This document shows, piece after piece, positions 24,528-36,492 of a DNA stretch of 64,000 nucleotides (position 1 is its first letter; the number at the start of each line of letters is the position of its first letter). The translations under genes were made by a program, and so were the position numbers. The stretch comes from Tenrec ecaudatus. Its lineage: Eukaryota; Chordata; Mammalia; Afrosoricida; Tenrecidae. The stretch lies in NCBI RefSeq assembly GCF_050624435.1, contig NC_134548.1:124141583-124205582 (forward strand). The letters are read 5' to 3'. The notes under the pieces were generated by a model. It saw only the letters and a list, made by a program, of their open reading frames with translations, made no database searches and had not been told where the DNA came from.

Positions 24528-24584
24528 CGGTAAGTGGCCCAGATCAGTGACCTCCTTGTCCCTCCAGCCCCCAGGTCCTGCCAT
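24528..24584 (-). CDS. NRK: NRK coding exon 1 (Nik-related kinase, N-terminus)
   Basis: This exon encodes the first 19 residues of NRK, beginning MAGPGGWRDKEVTDLGHLP, which I recognise as the NRK amino terminus. NRK is a serine/threonine kinase of the GCK/MAP4K family with an N-terminal kinase domain and a C-terminal citron-homology domain; it is X-linked and in mouse acts in placental spongiotrophoblast (family knowledge). The ATG at 24584-24582 sits in a strong context (G at -3, G at +4). The exon ends in CCG followed by a consensus donor GTGAGTG at 24527-24521, leaving a phase 0 junction. Exon 2 starts in phase 0 with the expected next residues, about 6.9 kb away on the same strand. The exon lies in a CpG island, as expected for a first exon. 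The same frame is open for a further 190 codons upstream, so a longer N-terminus cannot be excluded by sequence alone. Confidence 0.93.
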
Positions 24585-25899
24585 GGCTTCGAGCTGACAG
24601 GGAGTGAGGTGGCGGCTCTGGAAGTCTGAAGGGGGAGTTGAAAGGGGGAGGGAGAGGGGAGAAGGGAAAAGAGTGGGGAGCAAGGGTTGGGGGTGTTGGA
24701 AGAACGGAAAATGGAGGGAAAGGAGCAGCGGGTGGAGTGGAGCTAGAGTTGAAGAGGCGGGAAAGCTTGTTGGGCTCTGAGGAAAAAGCGCCTGAGCGTC
24801 GGTTCGCAGAGAGCAACTCGCCGAGCGGTGTCCTGCGCGGGGTCGGTCGGAGCGAGCTGGGTGCGCCTCTTTCAGGGTGGGGAGGGGGGCGGCGCCAGGG
24901 GGGGGCCTGCCCAGCAGCTCCAAGGGGATTGGTGCAGCGTTAAGTCGCCAGGTGGGCAGCCCCGCGGCCAGGAGGCGGGCTGCGGGGAGGGCACCAACCA
25001 AGGGAGGGGTCGCAGGGACTGTAACGGTTTTGGAAGACTGCCTAGAGCCCCCTCCCCGGTTCACGGCGGCCCCCGCCACCCCCTCCCCCGCTAGTGAGGG
25101 TTCCGCAGGAAACTTTTTCCAGGCAGCTGCCAGCCCTGGGGAAACCGGTCCCACATGGGGCCGCTCCCAGTCTGGGGCTCCTGGGCTCTCGGACTGAGTC
25201 CCACCAGCCCCCGTTTCCTGGGCTCCCCAAGAAACACCCAGGCGGGTGCTCCAGGTCTCTGTCCCCCTTTCTCTTCTGCCTTTCTCCTTTGATTATTCTG
25301 GGGATGGCAAGGACCCACCACGTCCTATGAGGAAGTGCCTTGCCACAGTCGCGGGGCTCTGACTTGGGCGATGACGCCCACCCCCTTCGCAGCCCCTCCG
25401 CACCCCCCCCCACGCCATTCCCGAGAGGGCTCTGAACTTTGTGGGAGCTGGCCTTCCCAGAGCCTGAGCCTGAGGCGGCGCGGCGAGGAAAGGGCCACCG
25501 CGAAGTCCCCAGCGCATGCCGGCCGCCTTGGCAGGCATCCCAGAGGAGCTGGTGCCTGGCCGGGGTCCGCTTGTGGGGAGCCACACCTGTGAGCAGGTGC
25601 GAGGGGTCACAAGGGACCAACTGAATTTGGGCAGCGGCGGCTGCCTTGCCATGGGTGCAGCTTGCCGCCTTCCCCAGGCAGATGAAAAGTTTCTGCTTCC
25701 CGGTGGGTCCCCAGCGCTCATGCTCCCTTTCATTCATTCCCTCATTCATTGCAAAATGTTGCCCCAGAGAATTTGCCTCAGTTTCTCCCGCACCCACATC
25801 CCACCCCACTCCCAGAGCCCGGAGCGACTGTCGCACCGTGGCAATGAATCCAGACCCCAAGATTTAACCTTGAGAAATAAGGCGGCCCCTTGAAGCGAT

Positions 25900-28800
25900 T
25901 AGGGGAAAGGGAGTCTGTGCATAAAACGAACCTTATGCCAAGTTTAGTTTCTTTCTTTTTCTTTTGCGCTGCAGAAGCACTTTAGAAAATTTCGTGGAGC
26001 TGCCTGCTTCTCCAGGCTCTCACCCACAGCTCTTCCTGCACCCACACTCTTGGGGTTGAAATGTGACCTGAGGGTCTTTATTTCCTGTTTCTCTTCTCTT
26101 TTTCCAGTTAAGACTTTTCTACCTCATCTAGGAAGATTTCCCCAAATAAGAAACATTTCTCACGGACCTTCAGTTCACCGTGTCCGACACATACCCTTAA
26201 CTTGTAGAATTAGCCTCTTTATAGATTAGGGGGTTTTGTTGTATTTTTCTTATCGGTTTCAATGCCTGAGTTTTGACTTCCTTACATTCCTTAACCTTCG
26301 AACCTCCCTGCACTCTGTAATGGCCACAGCCTGTTTGCGGCATCAGGTCTCCCTAAATAAAGGAAATTCTCTGTCCATGGCACTGGGATACCTACCAGGG
26401 CCGCCCCTCCGTAAAATAAAGCCCGGTGTTCGGGATTGAATTTTCTCTTTAATTCAGATGTTCTCTATACCATTGCAGAATTTACATTTCCTGAGAATGC
26501 AAACCCTGACCAGTCCACAGCGAAGAAAGTCTTGCTTCTTTAAAACACAATTGATGAATTCCTACATGATTAGTAAAACTCTTTTCTGGAGATTGCTAAA
26601 TAAGGATCTGGGGAAAAAAAGTCACGTTTTATAGCTAGAAAAGAGCAGGTGAACTAGTTAATAAAAAGCAGTAATTTTAGGCATATATTCAGTTTTTAGA
26701 AATCAAGTCAGAGTGGTGGAATACAACATTTAAAGGAGCGCTGAAGAGTGTTGAAGAGAGGTGTGCATGAGTTTTGTTTGTTTGTTTGATTATTATTATT
26801 ATGATTTCGACAATGCAGTTTGTTGAAAGTCCCCTGTGGGGAAATAAATGCCCGTGGTCCCCAATAGCAGGGGCTGGCTTAGCCCATCTAAAGGGACAAG
26901 TCCAGACCAGGCAAAAGAGTCTAGGCTGAATCTTTGGGCTCTCTGATTGCCAGGCGACATCGGGGGCTAGAAGCTTTATGACATCAGGAGGATTGGCCAC
27001 ATCACAGGTTGGGACCCTCACAAGGAAGGGGATGCAGAGAATCGAGGTCTTTGACCAAAACTTGACAGAGAACGTATGCATTTTAAAATTGTCTTTATTT
27101 TAAAGGTAAAAGGAGGCATGGGAACTTTGCCTTGTAAATGAATATTAAGGGTATTTTTGAGGCCAGTGTGGGGAAGACCAGCCAGGCTAGCAGATCTGGT
27201 CTACCAGCAACTCCAGGGCTTCTTTTCCATTGTAATCACCAGCATAGTTTCTTGTCCTTTCTTCCATGGTGTTCCTTCTTTTCTGTTTCTTTCCTGATCT
27301 CAAACTGCACAACAATAGCCGTCTTCCCTGGTATCTATTCTGTGTTAGTTCCTGCTTTACTCAGAAAAGTTTCTTCTGCAAATACTCCACATCCCCTACC
27401 TATTCAACCTCTTTTCCAATTCGTGGTGTTATTTTAAAGACTGGGGGTAACTCTTAGTTGTTCTGTTAAGAAGCTAAATCTTATCAAGCACGTATGGTGT
27501 ACTCTGAATTAAATGTTTTGCAAGTGTCATCTCTCTTAATCTTGATAAAAAACCCTTCTGGGTTTTTGTAGCATTTCCATTCCATTGAAGCACAGAGAAA
27601 TGAAGTGATTTTTCTACAGCCTCACAGCTCATAATTGGAGGAGCCTGGCTTCCAACTCAGGCGGTCTGACTCCAGAGCTCAACTTGTCAATGACTGTTGA
27701 AGGACCAGTGCATATTTCAAGACTGTGTGAAGAGAGGCCAAATTCCAAAAAGCCACAGGGTAAGAGAGATCAGATAACATTAGCCTGGGCCCCTGAGCTA
27801 TCCTGTTCCCCCTTCTCTCTTTCAACCCTCAAACACTCCTAACAGAAATAACATGGACTTTATAAAAAGAAATGGAACCCAGTCATTGCCTAAGAGTAGG
27901 CACTGGTATGCCGGAGCTGAGATCGCTGAGCAGAATCACCTTCCAGGGAAAAATCATAGATTACAAGCTTAAAATTTTCAGGGGGGAAAATAAAAGGCAA
28001 TTTTCTATTCTTAAAAAAAATTGCAATCCATTCCCATTCCTTCTAGAGTTTTTTGGCAGGCTGGGAACAAATCTTATTCAGTGAGAACTTGAACGAGGCT
28101 GTGTTTTTGAGCAATCTTGCTTAGCAGACAGACCTGAGCTGTTAAATAGTGCCTAATTGGTAGGAGTCCTGCAGACATGAGGCCAAAGGCGTGGGTTTGA
28201 TTCCCCCGAGTGGATCAGTGTGCATCTAGTCATGCTATGCTCCAGCACCTCCCCTCTGAACAGACAGAAATGCCTTTTACTGGAAAAACAACCCCAAAGT
28301 TAATGCTTTCAGCTTTATGTACAAATAGTTACATACTTTATAGAGGGAGCAGAGAGATCCAGTATAATCTTCTAATCTATAAGAGCATATGTAAGTTTGG
28401 AATGATACACATTCAAGATAATTCTAAGTGGCTCTTTATCTTTTAGTTTTCACATCTCAGATTATAATATGTGCCTTAACAGACACGTTAGAAAGTGAAA
28501 CTTCTAAAATACTTTATCAAAATTGCCAAGTGTACAGAAGAATGTATTGTTTGCTGGTTTTCTTCTCCCCTGACATCTAACAGGCGGACATGAGTCCGTG
28601 TGTTGCAAACCTTGCTGTCTAAATTACTGGCGCCTGGGCTGGGGAGACAGTTAAGTAAGGTTATTTTCTTGAAAAGATAAGTTCACATATTTGTGATTCC
28701 AGTCACTCCACATCCATCCAATATCTTGAGATACATTTGTGAAGGGCTCCAGGAAGTCCTAGCTCACGGGAGGAACCACACGTGGGGAAGCTACTAGGTT

Positions 28801-29600
28801 AACGGATTTTCTTTATGGAGGCATCTTCCCAAAATGACATTTCCATAACAGTTTCCAATGTTTTTGCACCACTTCTTTTCATTTTCCTAAGTGCCACTCC
28901 TCAAGAGACAACAAGCCATCTGACGTGTTTCTTAAGCTAAAGGTCATGAAATGGGCCTTCTGACTGTAGCTTGCAATGCTTCTGTCTCTTGTCATGGAAT
29001 GCTCTTAAGCTTGGTATGATTTGAGCTATGCTAGTTTCTAAAATGGGGCCCTAGAAACCTGATCCGAATTGAACACGGGTCTCAGTGCTATTGAAAACTG
29101 AAATGCTACTCTTAAAAATATAATTGTTTTATAAAGAGAATTGAAAAAGAGAATTAAAACTAAAAGTCATATTTCTGAAGTTGGTTTTAGGCTTCCTTTT
29201 TTTTTTTTTTCGTTCTCTCTCTCTCAACATTTTCCCTCTTTGGAGAACATGCCTTCTAAGTGCTAGAGGTTCCATCCAAGTAATTTCACCAAGCTTACAT
29301 ATAGGCTCAGATTCATTGAGACACTCATGACAAAGCCTAAGCTACAAGGCCTCTCACAGGCACTTCCCAGGCCCTGGGAGTGGCCCTTGTAAGTTTGTAT
29401 TGATAATTTTATATCCTCTTTTCTGGAAATAGACTCCTGCAAATGATACAAGTTTGGATTAGACCCTGAATACACAGTGTACAGAGAACTCAGTAAACTT
29501 GGGGGGGGGGGATCAAAACATCAATTTTCTGTTTTTAAAAATAATTAAAATGTAGTCCCATTCTTTCCAGAGTTTTGACATCCTCAATAATATCACAACA
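25900..29600. other. Upstream flank of NRK, mostly unique sequence
   Basis: AT-rich sequence upstream of the CpG island. Apart from a MIR near 27483-27690 and a poly-T/CT stretch near 29190-29225, I recognise no genes or repeats. Regulatory DNA may be present but cannot be read from one sequence. Confidence 0.5.
27483..27690 (-). repeat. MIR SINE
   Basis: Reverse MIR with core 'agcacagagaaatgaagtga', 'acagcctcacagctcataat' and the end 'actcaggcggtctgactcca'. One of the better-preserved MIRs here. Confidence 0.85.
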
Positions 29601-29649
29601 TAAGAATGGCAGTTAGTCATGCACAATTTTAGAGTGTGTATTTTTTAAA

Positions 29650-29822
29650 ACATTTTATTAGGTACTCATACAACTCTTATCACAATCCATACATACATCA
29701 ATTTTATAAAGCACATCTGTGCATTCTTTGGCCTCATCATTTTCAAAGCATTTGCTCTCCTCTTAAGCCCTTTGCATCAAGTCCTCTGTTTTCCCCTCCC
29801 TCCCTCCCTGCTCCCCCCTCTG
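29650..29822 (-). mobile_element. Truncated L1 insertion with target duplication
   Basis: 173 bp of L1 3' end in reverse ('cattttattaggtactcata', 'cacaatccatacatacatca'). It is bounded by an 18-bp duplication, gagtgtgtattttttaaa at 29632-29649 and gagtatgtattttttaaa at 29823-29840 (one mismatch), the signature of target-primed reverse transcription. Confidence 0.88.
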
Positions 29823-30139
29823 GAGTATGTATTTTTTAAAGAGAAATCCAAGAGAAGGAAAGGAAAAATGCTACTAACTTTTTAACAAGTAGGCATTAAT
29901 GTAGAAAGTTATACACCCCATCAGTAGGATGGACATAATTTTGATGGAGGATAAAAAGGAGTGAGAAAACAGAAATAATATCATTATGGGATATGTTACA
30001 GATGGACCACATGAACTATAAGGGCAATACGTCCCTAAATCCAGATCACTAGACTGCTATAGCTGGGAGCAAGTAATAATGGTAAAGAGTGTATTTTGAA
30101 GGTTTTATGTTACTGGCTTAGAAACATTTACAAAACTAA

Positions 30140-30460
30140 CATATGCTCATTGTGATAATACGAAAATCCCAGGCTAATAAAGTAGGTCTTGACTTTCTCC
30201 AGCCAGACTCCACACCACCACCACCACCATCTCCTCTCTCAAGAAAATCAAAGTTCTTGGTTTGGTGTGTATCCTTTTACACCATTTTCCATGACCTTAA
30301 GTGTTATGTAAACACACACACACACACACGAGTTCTCTCTGCCTATCATCATATTCTCTTTATCTGTAACAAAATAGGTCCATACCATCTATTCATATTG
30401 CTCTGAAACTTGCTCTTTTCTCTTAGCAATGTGTCTATATCAACATATGTTCAGGTGAAA
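30140..30460 (+). mobile_element. Old L1 3' UTR-like fragment
   Basis: Block order 'aacatatgctcattgtgata', a cytosine-rich stretch, (CA)n, then 'ctctgaaacttgctcttttc' and 'caatgtgtctatatcaacat' matches old mammalian L1 3' ends. Diverged. Confidence 0.5.
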
Positions 30461-31849
30461 ACATAGATTTAATTCAACTCAAGTTCGTTGATTTTCATTT
30501 TTTAAAAGAACAAAAGGAGAATTGATAAATTATTGAGCTACTACGCTAACAAAGATTAAGAAGACAAGGAGGAAAGCCTGCTGCTCTGCAGTTAACTCTA
30601 TGCAATCAGGAAAAGCTGGTTGGTGATCTGGAGGTGATAGGCTCTGTGGGATAAAGTAACCATACTATTGTGGAGATTTTAGTAGAGATATGTAAATTCT
30701 GGGCATCGGCATATTACACAACATATTCAGGAAATAAAATAATTTGATTTTTTTAAAAATTCAGAATATGTACACACATGCATGCAGCACAAAATCAAAA
30801 CAATTTTGGTTAGGTGTCAAGCCTAAAGAAAGCTTATGTGACAACATTCCATCCACGTTATCTTCTCTTTAAAGGACGGTGGCCCTAGAGGGGTGAAAAT
30901 ATCAAACCAATTAAAGTCTTCATCTAATCATATATACATAGAGATTAAAACATGTATAGTGATAGATACAATGGACAAAGATAAATAGTGTTTGGATGAC
31001 ATAGAGAACATAAGTTTTGCTTTTGGGCTTTTTTTCAATGCCAGAAAACTAACCAAAATTGTTTTTGATTGATTTTGTGTGCCTTTATGTGTATGTGCTC
31101 ATATGGGTATGTTGTTTGGTCCAAATCAAAGCCATGAATAAGAATCACTCTTTGGGGGTAGATAGAAGATATAGTCATAATTGATCACAGAAATTAGGAA
31201 AAATCATCATTCTAGTTTTACTTCTTATTTTACTATTGAGAATATATATCATTATAATTGGCTAACCCTGAACACCATTAAAGGAATGCAAGATCTCATA
31301 GAACATTCATTGAACAAAAAATAATTGTCAGGCACTACACGAAGTTTGCAGAGAGGAGAAAGAAAATGGCTAGAGAATACTTCACATAAGGAAAGTCTTC
31401 AGGTCCATAATATTAAAATTCAAAACAACAACAAAAAAACACCCCAGACTATGTGAATACTATGTTCTTTGAAGACTAATAGATGGCCCCAAAGTTTAAA
31501 ACCAGGCAAAATTCCAATTTTCAAATAGGACAAAATATTAGATTCCAGAAACTTAAGTCTAGTGGAAATTCTTACAGAATATTATGCAGATGGGTTTTTG
31601 GAGGTGCTTCCTAGGAGAAGCAGCTATCCACTAATAATGAGCTATAGTAGACTAGTTCATTAAAAAATGATAAATATTTCAGGTGGCATAAAATGACCTA
31701 AGTCTACATGGCTTTGTGAAGTCTCCTTCCACTAATATAATAGGATGGAGGTGATAATGTATAATTTCTAAGACTAGAGTAGCCCATAACAATCATTTAA
31801 GATTCAAGCTAAGTCTCTTAGATACCTTGATTGGAGAGAAAATACTAAC

Positions 31850-32160
31850 ACAACCCTTGGTTGAGGCCTGCACAGAGAACTGAGGCCCCCAGGCAATAAC
31901 TAACTTCCCAGTCTTGTGAATGTGCTAATTTGAAAGTGAATTTCCCACCCCCATTTAAGCCTTAAAAGGATAACACTCCCAGCCAATATCAGTCCCTAAC
32001 AATAGCTGAATGTAAACTCCTGTGAGACTGTGACCAGAACCATTCAACCAAGCCACTCCTAAGTTCCTGACCCACACAAAATATAAGAAATGATTACTGT
32101 AGTTTTAAGTCCATAAGATGATTTGTTACAAAGCAATAGTAACTAGTTGGATGAGTTGAT
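31850..32160 (+). mobile_element. MLT1-type LTR (MaLR) remnant
   Basis: 3' portion typical of MLT1 LTRs: 'aagccactcctaagttcctg', 'acccacacaaaatataagaa', 'ttttaagtccataagatgat', 'ttgttacaaagcaatagtaa'. Old and truncated at the 5' side. Confidence 0.75.
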
Positions 32161-33656
32161 CCCTGAGTAGACCCATGCACTGTTACAGTCAATATATTTT
32201 TATTTCAGCAATGACTCTTAAGGCTATCCTTTTAGACAGGACAGGAAAATGTGGGCTAGATGAAAGCACAAACTGGCAAGTTAAGGATGGGTTAAAACAC
32301 AAAGTTGACTAATGAGTTAATGAAAAAGTGAAGCAAACTTGCAATCCTGATAGCATGTTATGCTGTGGACTCTGGAGCAGGGCTTTACAGCAGGATTTCC
32401 CGTGGTAGGAAAAGTGGCCCAGAATTACACTGTCGAATACAATGAATTGCATATGAGTGAACAAGTGACATGCAGCCACTGGAAACTGGGATTTCAAGGT
32501 TAAACTTGATTTCATTTTAATTACATTCAATTTCTATTTTAAATGTAAAAATGTGTCCGGTGGATACAGTACTTGGAGAGTATGACTCCAGATGTTTTAA
32601 GAAATCAGACTTGCTAAAATTTAGGGGGGTGGGGAGAATATAAGTTTTTGGAAGGCACAAAATATTGATGCTTAACTGAGAAACAAAAGTTGGCAATTTT
32701 AACCTACACAGTTGCACTGTGGAAGAAATAAGTCTGGTGATATGCTTTTGGAATGGCTACAACCAAGAAAACCCTATGGAGCAGTTCTGCCTTCTAGTGC
32801 ATGATATCTTCTACGTCATAAATTCAAAAACAACAACAAATTTTAGAGAAAAAATAAAATGGGGTTCAGAAACCATTAAAAGGAACATGAGGAAGGTGTT
32901 TTGTCTATGGCTCGGTGTTCAACTTATTCATCAATGCTTTAGATAACAAAATACAAGAGATGGCATAAAATTGCTGTCGATGAGTTAAAAATGGGAAGAA
33001 TTCTTAATATATAGGTTAATGGTATTTTCTCTGGAGCTGACACAGCAAGGTTAAAGCAAGAAGGGAGTAGAGGCAAGGAAGTGGTTGGACCTGAGACAAG
33101 GTTGTCTTTAGGGTGAGTTCAAAGAAAAGGGTCCCAAGGCCAGAACAAAGCAGAGGAGACAAGCAATAAATTGGGCATTGGTTTGGAGGCAGCTAACCAG
33201 ACAAGCTGAGGAGATAAAACTAGAGAAGAGACTGGAGCTGACAGGAAGTTAGAATGATGAATGAGCAAGGGGTTAGGAAAGGGAGGTCAGGGCCAAGTTG
33301 AAATGGAGCAAAGAATAAGCACAGATGAAGGCCAGTTCTTGCTGGCTTTTGGCAGCTTTGTACTCTGTTGCTATTGCTTATAGCTTTTTGCATTCCTTCT
33401 GGGTATGGGCTGTATTATTATTAAAGTAACAGGGACATTCTGGACAGTATCAAACTAGCAACCTGAAATTATTGGTCTAAACTCTAAACCAACCAGATGT
33501 TATTTCATAGATAAATATGAAACACTACACCTAATTAAAAAAATACAACAACTCATCAATATGGGCTATGATAAATCCCAGGTTGAAAAAAATAATTTAG
33601 GGTTGCAACGATACCAGAGAGACTGATATAAGACAAAATTGTCTTAATTAGATCAT

Positions 33657-34327
33657 GGTGCTGCTGTTGGTGGTGCCATAGAGTTGATTCAGACTCATAG
33701 CAACTCTATGTACAATAGAGCAAAACACTGCCCAGTCCTGCACCATCTCCATAATCATCGCTACGTTTGAGACCATGGTTGCAGCCGCTGTGCCAATCCA
33801 TATCATTGGGAATCTCTCTTTTAACCTGATCCTCCATGCCTCCAAGCATGATGTCCTTCTCCAGGGACTAGCTCCTCCCGATAACATGTCCAAAGCTTAG
33901 GAGACAAAGCCTCACCATTCTGCCTAAGGAGCATTCTGGCTGTTCTTTTTCCAGGAGAAATTTGTTTGTTTGTTTTTCAGGGAGGTCCAAGTGTATATCT
34001 TTACCAATCACAAAGGCTTTAATTTTTCATCGATTTTCTTGACTCAGTGTCCAGCTGTTACATGTATATGAGGCTATTAAAATATGCTATGAGCTTTGTG
34101 CAGTGGCAATATCGGAGCCAATGAGGTTTATTGCTAATTGAAAACTTTCCCCAATACCCCGCAGTGACAACTTGAAATATAGTCGGCATTGGCAATTTTT
34201 GACGGTCTCCATGGAGACCGAATAAAAAAACATATACTATGACTTGGGTCAGGTGCACCTTAGAATTCAAAGTGGCAACTTCTATTGTTAACACTTTAAT
34301 GTGTTCTTTTGCAGATTTTCTCATTGG
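33657..34327 (-). mobile_element. RTE-type LINE 3' end carrying a U4 pseudogene
   Basis: Reverse copy of the afrotherian RTE/BovB-like LINE. It begins at the terminus ('gctgctgttggtggtgccat') and runs into reverse-transcriptase-region sequence such as 'caagcatgatgtccttctcc' and 'ttgactcagtgtccagctgt'. The U4 insertion at 34092-34230 interrupts it; collinear RTE sequence resumes at 'acttgggtcaggtgcacctt'. The coding capacity is lost. Confidence 0.85.
34092..34230 (+). pseudogene. U4 snRNA retropseudogene
   Basis: Bases 34092-34220 follow U4 spliceosomal RNA: 5' 'agctttgtgcagtggcaata', the central 'ttgctaattgaaaacttt', the Sm-site 'caatttttgac' and the 3' terminal stem 'ggtctccatggagacc'. About 15 nt of the 5' stem-loop are missing after 'atgaggttta', removing part of the region that pairs with U6 or binds 15.5K protein. 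An A-rich tail follows (34221-34230). A direct repeat flanks the insert: aaaatatgctatg (34079-34091) and aaacatatactatg (34228-34241). Tail plus duplication show reverse transcription by L1 machinery, so this is a dead copy. Confidence 0.9.
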
Positions 34328-34329
34328 AA

Positions 34330-36290
34330 TAGATCATTTTATTTCTTGACTCTTGTTCCCATAAGAGTTGATTGGGTCAGTTGTGGAGATTTTTAAAAAT
34401 CATTTTATAAGGGGCTCATACAGATTTTTGTTTTCTTACTGATTAGGTCTAATCCATACTGAAGTCTGTAGTCTATGATCTTTCAGCAAGCAAGGTTGTA
34501 TTCTCTGCATATGGCTCGTTGTTAATGAGTCTCACTCCAATATTGATGTGTCCTTCTTCTTCATATAGAAGATCATCAGGCCTTTCTTCCTAATCTGAAA
34601 TACAGATGGCACAGCTTCCAATATCACAGGAAGCCGCCACAGTATATACACACCGACAGTCAAGTGGTAAGGTTGTACCATATGCCAGGTCAAGACATTT
34701 GAAGGGGCATCTTTATTTTGAAAAGGTAATTCTATTTCACAGATTACACTTTAAAACCAAAAAAAATCTTTATAGATTAAGGAATGTAAGATAATGAATA
34801 ATTTAGAAATCATGACTTATTGGGAAAAATTGAGGAACCGGATGGCATACAATCTTTCTACAGTGAGGATTGGGATATCTGAATAGCTGTCTTCACATAT
34901 TTTGAATGGTATGTAATCGTGAAATTTGAACACTAGTACAAAAAAGTAAAAATCCAAGTGAATTAGGGAATAACATTCTAAAATTATTATCACTAGCTAT
35001 AATTAACTGCTTTATAAAAGAGAGAACTTGTTTTAACTAAAAATATGTCAAGAGCCTAGATGATCAATTTCCATGGATCCATAGAAAGAAATCAAGGATT
35101 AGAAGAGAACTGAAACTAATGCAACTCTACGCTCTTTCCAGTTCTAAGAAATTGCAATTACTATTCTGTTTCTTTATGTATCGTGGTACCTAGATTTTAC
35201 CCAGAAGCCATTGCTCTCCTGTTTCCCATTTAGGGATATGAACTGTCCTTAAGTCACACCCATGAAACTACATTTTGCATAAGGTCACAGAACAAATGCT
35301 ACACTTGGTAAGAACTCAAAGGCATAGCTAGCTATTTTTACATGTGTAACAAGTGCCAAGCAATGCAAACTTTGCCACCACTCCTCTTTCTCGCTTTAAC
35401 CCTTTCCTACCCTTAGGCATTGCTAGGCAAAGTACACTTTCATCATGATATGGATATATCTACGTATATCTTCTTTATTTTCCCCTTTGTGGTATTGGAA
35501 CAATAGTCTTCAAGGTCATGTAGTGTGTCACCTCTGGGAATGTATCTGTGCTGCTCAGCCCACCAAAAGTTATGGAGCAAATCCAGTCAATTATTCTTTA
35601 GAATGGTTTCAAAGAGATTCTTTCACAGGGGGTGGAATTTGTGCCTGCATGATATACATTTTCTTGCAAGAAAGATATTGAAAGCATAGAAGTTGTCTTC
35701 TAAAAGATGTCTTTCCTTTATTGGACATTTTCTAGTTTAAAATAGTCATACATACATACATTTTATAATAAGTCAATCCATACAGTGATATGTATAAAAA
35801 TAATACTGTTAAAAACTGCTTTCTCTTGGCCTCCATCTCACTCCACTGATATAACACTGGCTAACACACATTTTGGTGCCCCAGATGTTAGACTTGTTTC
35901 TATGTAGATTTGACCTGCTTGCTTCCCAAAATGGCACCAGTTTTTGCCTATCAGCTCTAGTTTTTGAGATTCAGAATATATGACATATAGTACTCTTCAT
36001 TCTGCACATCCATAAAAATCAGAATATTTTAATGTAGTGTTAGCTAAGTGCCTGAGATACAAGAAGTACACTCTGGATTTATTTAAAGTCGTTTGGGGCA
36101 TACTAAATATTTAGATGAAGTTATAATTCACATGGTGTCCTTTGATTCAAATAATATATATTTGAATAGTGCAAATTACATGAATTTGGTATTTACCCTA
36201 AGCATTACTTCACCTTTATTAAGAGGTAAATAGTAGACAGTTCCAAATAGTTGTCTTAAAAAGGGACCAGAAATCAGAATCACTGTACAC
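34330..36290. other. Intergenic stretch, nothing recognised
   Basis: AT-rich. A 40-bp scrap near 34395-34430 resembles an afrotherian L1 terminus; otherwise no gene, RNA or clear repeat. Confidence 0.5.
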
Positions 36291-36295
36291 TAAAT

Positions 36296-36492
36296 AAGGA
36301 GACTTCAAGGCATGGTGAGTTATATGTCTGAACGCTAATCATGAGGTCAGTTATTCAAGCCCACCAGCTGTTCTGCAAGAGAAAAATTAGATTTTATGCT
36401 CCCATAAAGCCTCACAAATTTACAAGAGAAGTTTCACCCTGTCCTATAGGGTTGCTGTGAGTCATAATTAACTGACTTGTCATTAATTTGAT
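36296..36492 (+). repeat. AfroSINE
   Basis: Forward copy: 'gaacgctaatcatgaggtca', 'caagcccaccagctgttctg', 'tgtcctatagggttgctgtg'. Confidence 0.85.

Larger units (their letters stand above)
24400..25900 (-). promoter_or_regulatory. CpG-island promoter and 5' UTR of NRK
   Basis: This is the only long stretch of the window rich in G, C and CpG; the flanks are AT-rich. It surrounds NRK exon 1 and reaches about 1.3 kb upstream of the ATG. Several GC-box-like runs are visible (for example around 24890-24900 and 25060-25090). No convincing TATA box was found, which fits dispersed CpG-island initiation. The transcription start cannot be placed from sequence. Many overlapping open frames occur here on both strands; they follow from the low frequency of stop codons in GC-rich DNA and I do not call them genes. 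Confidence 0.8.
29841..33650. other. Intergenic stretch, mostly unique
   Basis: Contains an old L1 3'-like segment (30140-30460) with a CA microsatellite at 30310-30329, an MLT1-type LTR (about 31850-32160) and a short AfroSINE scrap near 32762-32800. The rest, including the slightly GC-richer 33040-33350, is unrecognised. Confidence 0.5.

Noticed and set aside
24638-25197. Plus-strand open frames opposite NRK exon 1
   Set aside because: Glycine/arginine-rich low-complexity translations of CpG-island DNA, antisense to the 5' UTR.
25042-25860. Minus-strand open frame of 272 codons and several overlapping frames in the CpG island
   Set aside because: Open frames occur in almost all phases here because GC-rich DNA has few stops; no family resemblance, and they overlap the NRK promoter.
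28140-28215. tRNA-like segment with a box B-like 'gggtttgattccccc'
   Set aside because: No matching box A or cloverleaf at the right spacing; at best a scrap of a tRNA-derived SINE.
34092-34220. U4 as a functional snRNA gene
   Set aside because: Part of the 5' stem-loop is missing, an A-tail and target duplication are present, and it lies in RTE sequence rather than behind an snRNA promoter.
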